Source: an uncultured Oscillibacter sp.
GTDB lineage: Bacteria > Bacillota > Clostridia > Oscillospirales > Oscillospiraceae
DNA: 5,178 nt
Reading direction: 5' to 3'
Assembly (NCBI GenBank): GCA_900770295.1
Contig: CAAGJQ010000057.1
Location: forward strand, 1 to 5,178
The notes under the pieces were generated by a model that saw nothing but the letters and a program-made list of their open reading frames with translations, was not told the origin of the DNA and ran no database searches. Positions 5,172 through 5,178 of the stretch are shown in pieces. Position 1 is the stretch's first letter; every line of letters begins with the position of its first letter. Position numbers and translations under genes: made by a program.

Positions 5172-5178
5172 GCAAAGC

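Overview
The window is GC-rich DNA. Its codon use strongly favours G/C-ending codons (GCC, CTG, ATC, TAC), it has good AGGAGG-type ribosome sites, and its promoters resemble sigma-A promoters (TTGACA-17-TATAAT). Together with a clostridial-looking CTP synthase and a lipoprotein transporter, this suggests a high-GC Firmicute of the class Clostridia, possibly a gut Oscillospirales relative. That taxonomic call is inference from style, not from a search.

Layout. Positions 1-1516 (minus strand) hold most of pyrG, CTP synthase, cut by the left edge just before the end of its glutaminase domain. Its start is preceded by a leader of about 220 nt (1517 to about 1738) and a strong promoter at 1745-1773. 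A gap of about 150 bp separates this from a divergent, plus-strand unit: promoter 1920-1948, a 38-codon leader peptide (1995-2111), a very strong terminator (2126-2158), a lipoprotein substrate-binding protein (2217-3227), an intercistronic terminator (3247-3287), a permease (3331-4254) and an overlapping ABC ATPase (4247-5041). A GC-rich hairpin follows at 5067-5095, and a perfect consensus promoter (5143-5171) points out of the right edge to a gene not in the window.

How the parts work together. The three transporter genes form one ABC importer of the family annotated as 'tryptophan/tyrosine transport' (TrpX/TrpY/TrpZ type). The most interesting feature is the leader before it. It has a good ribosome site, a short ORF with four aromatic codons in a row (Tyr-Tyr-Tyr-Phe, then another Tyr), and three mutually exclusive RNA helices arranged as in the enterobacterial trp and phe attenuators. 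A ribosome stalled at the Tyr codons would cover one arm of a protector hairpin, free an antiterminator, and let transcription enter the transporter genes. This predicts ribosome-mediated attenuation responding to tyrosine (perhaps also phenylalanine), whereas amino-acid genes in Firmicutes more often use T-box RNAs. It also gives evidence internal to the locus that the transporter's substrate is tyrosine rather than tryptophan, since the leader has no Trp codon. A second terminator between the binding-protein gene and the permease gene probably lowers permease/ATPase expression relative to the binding protein.
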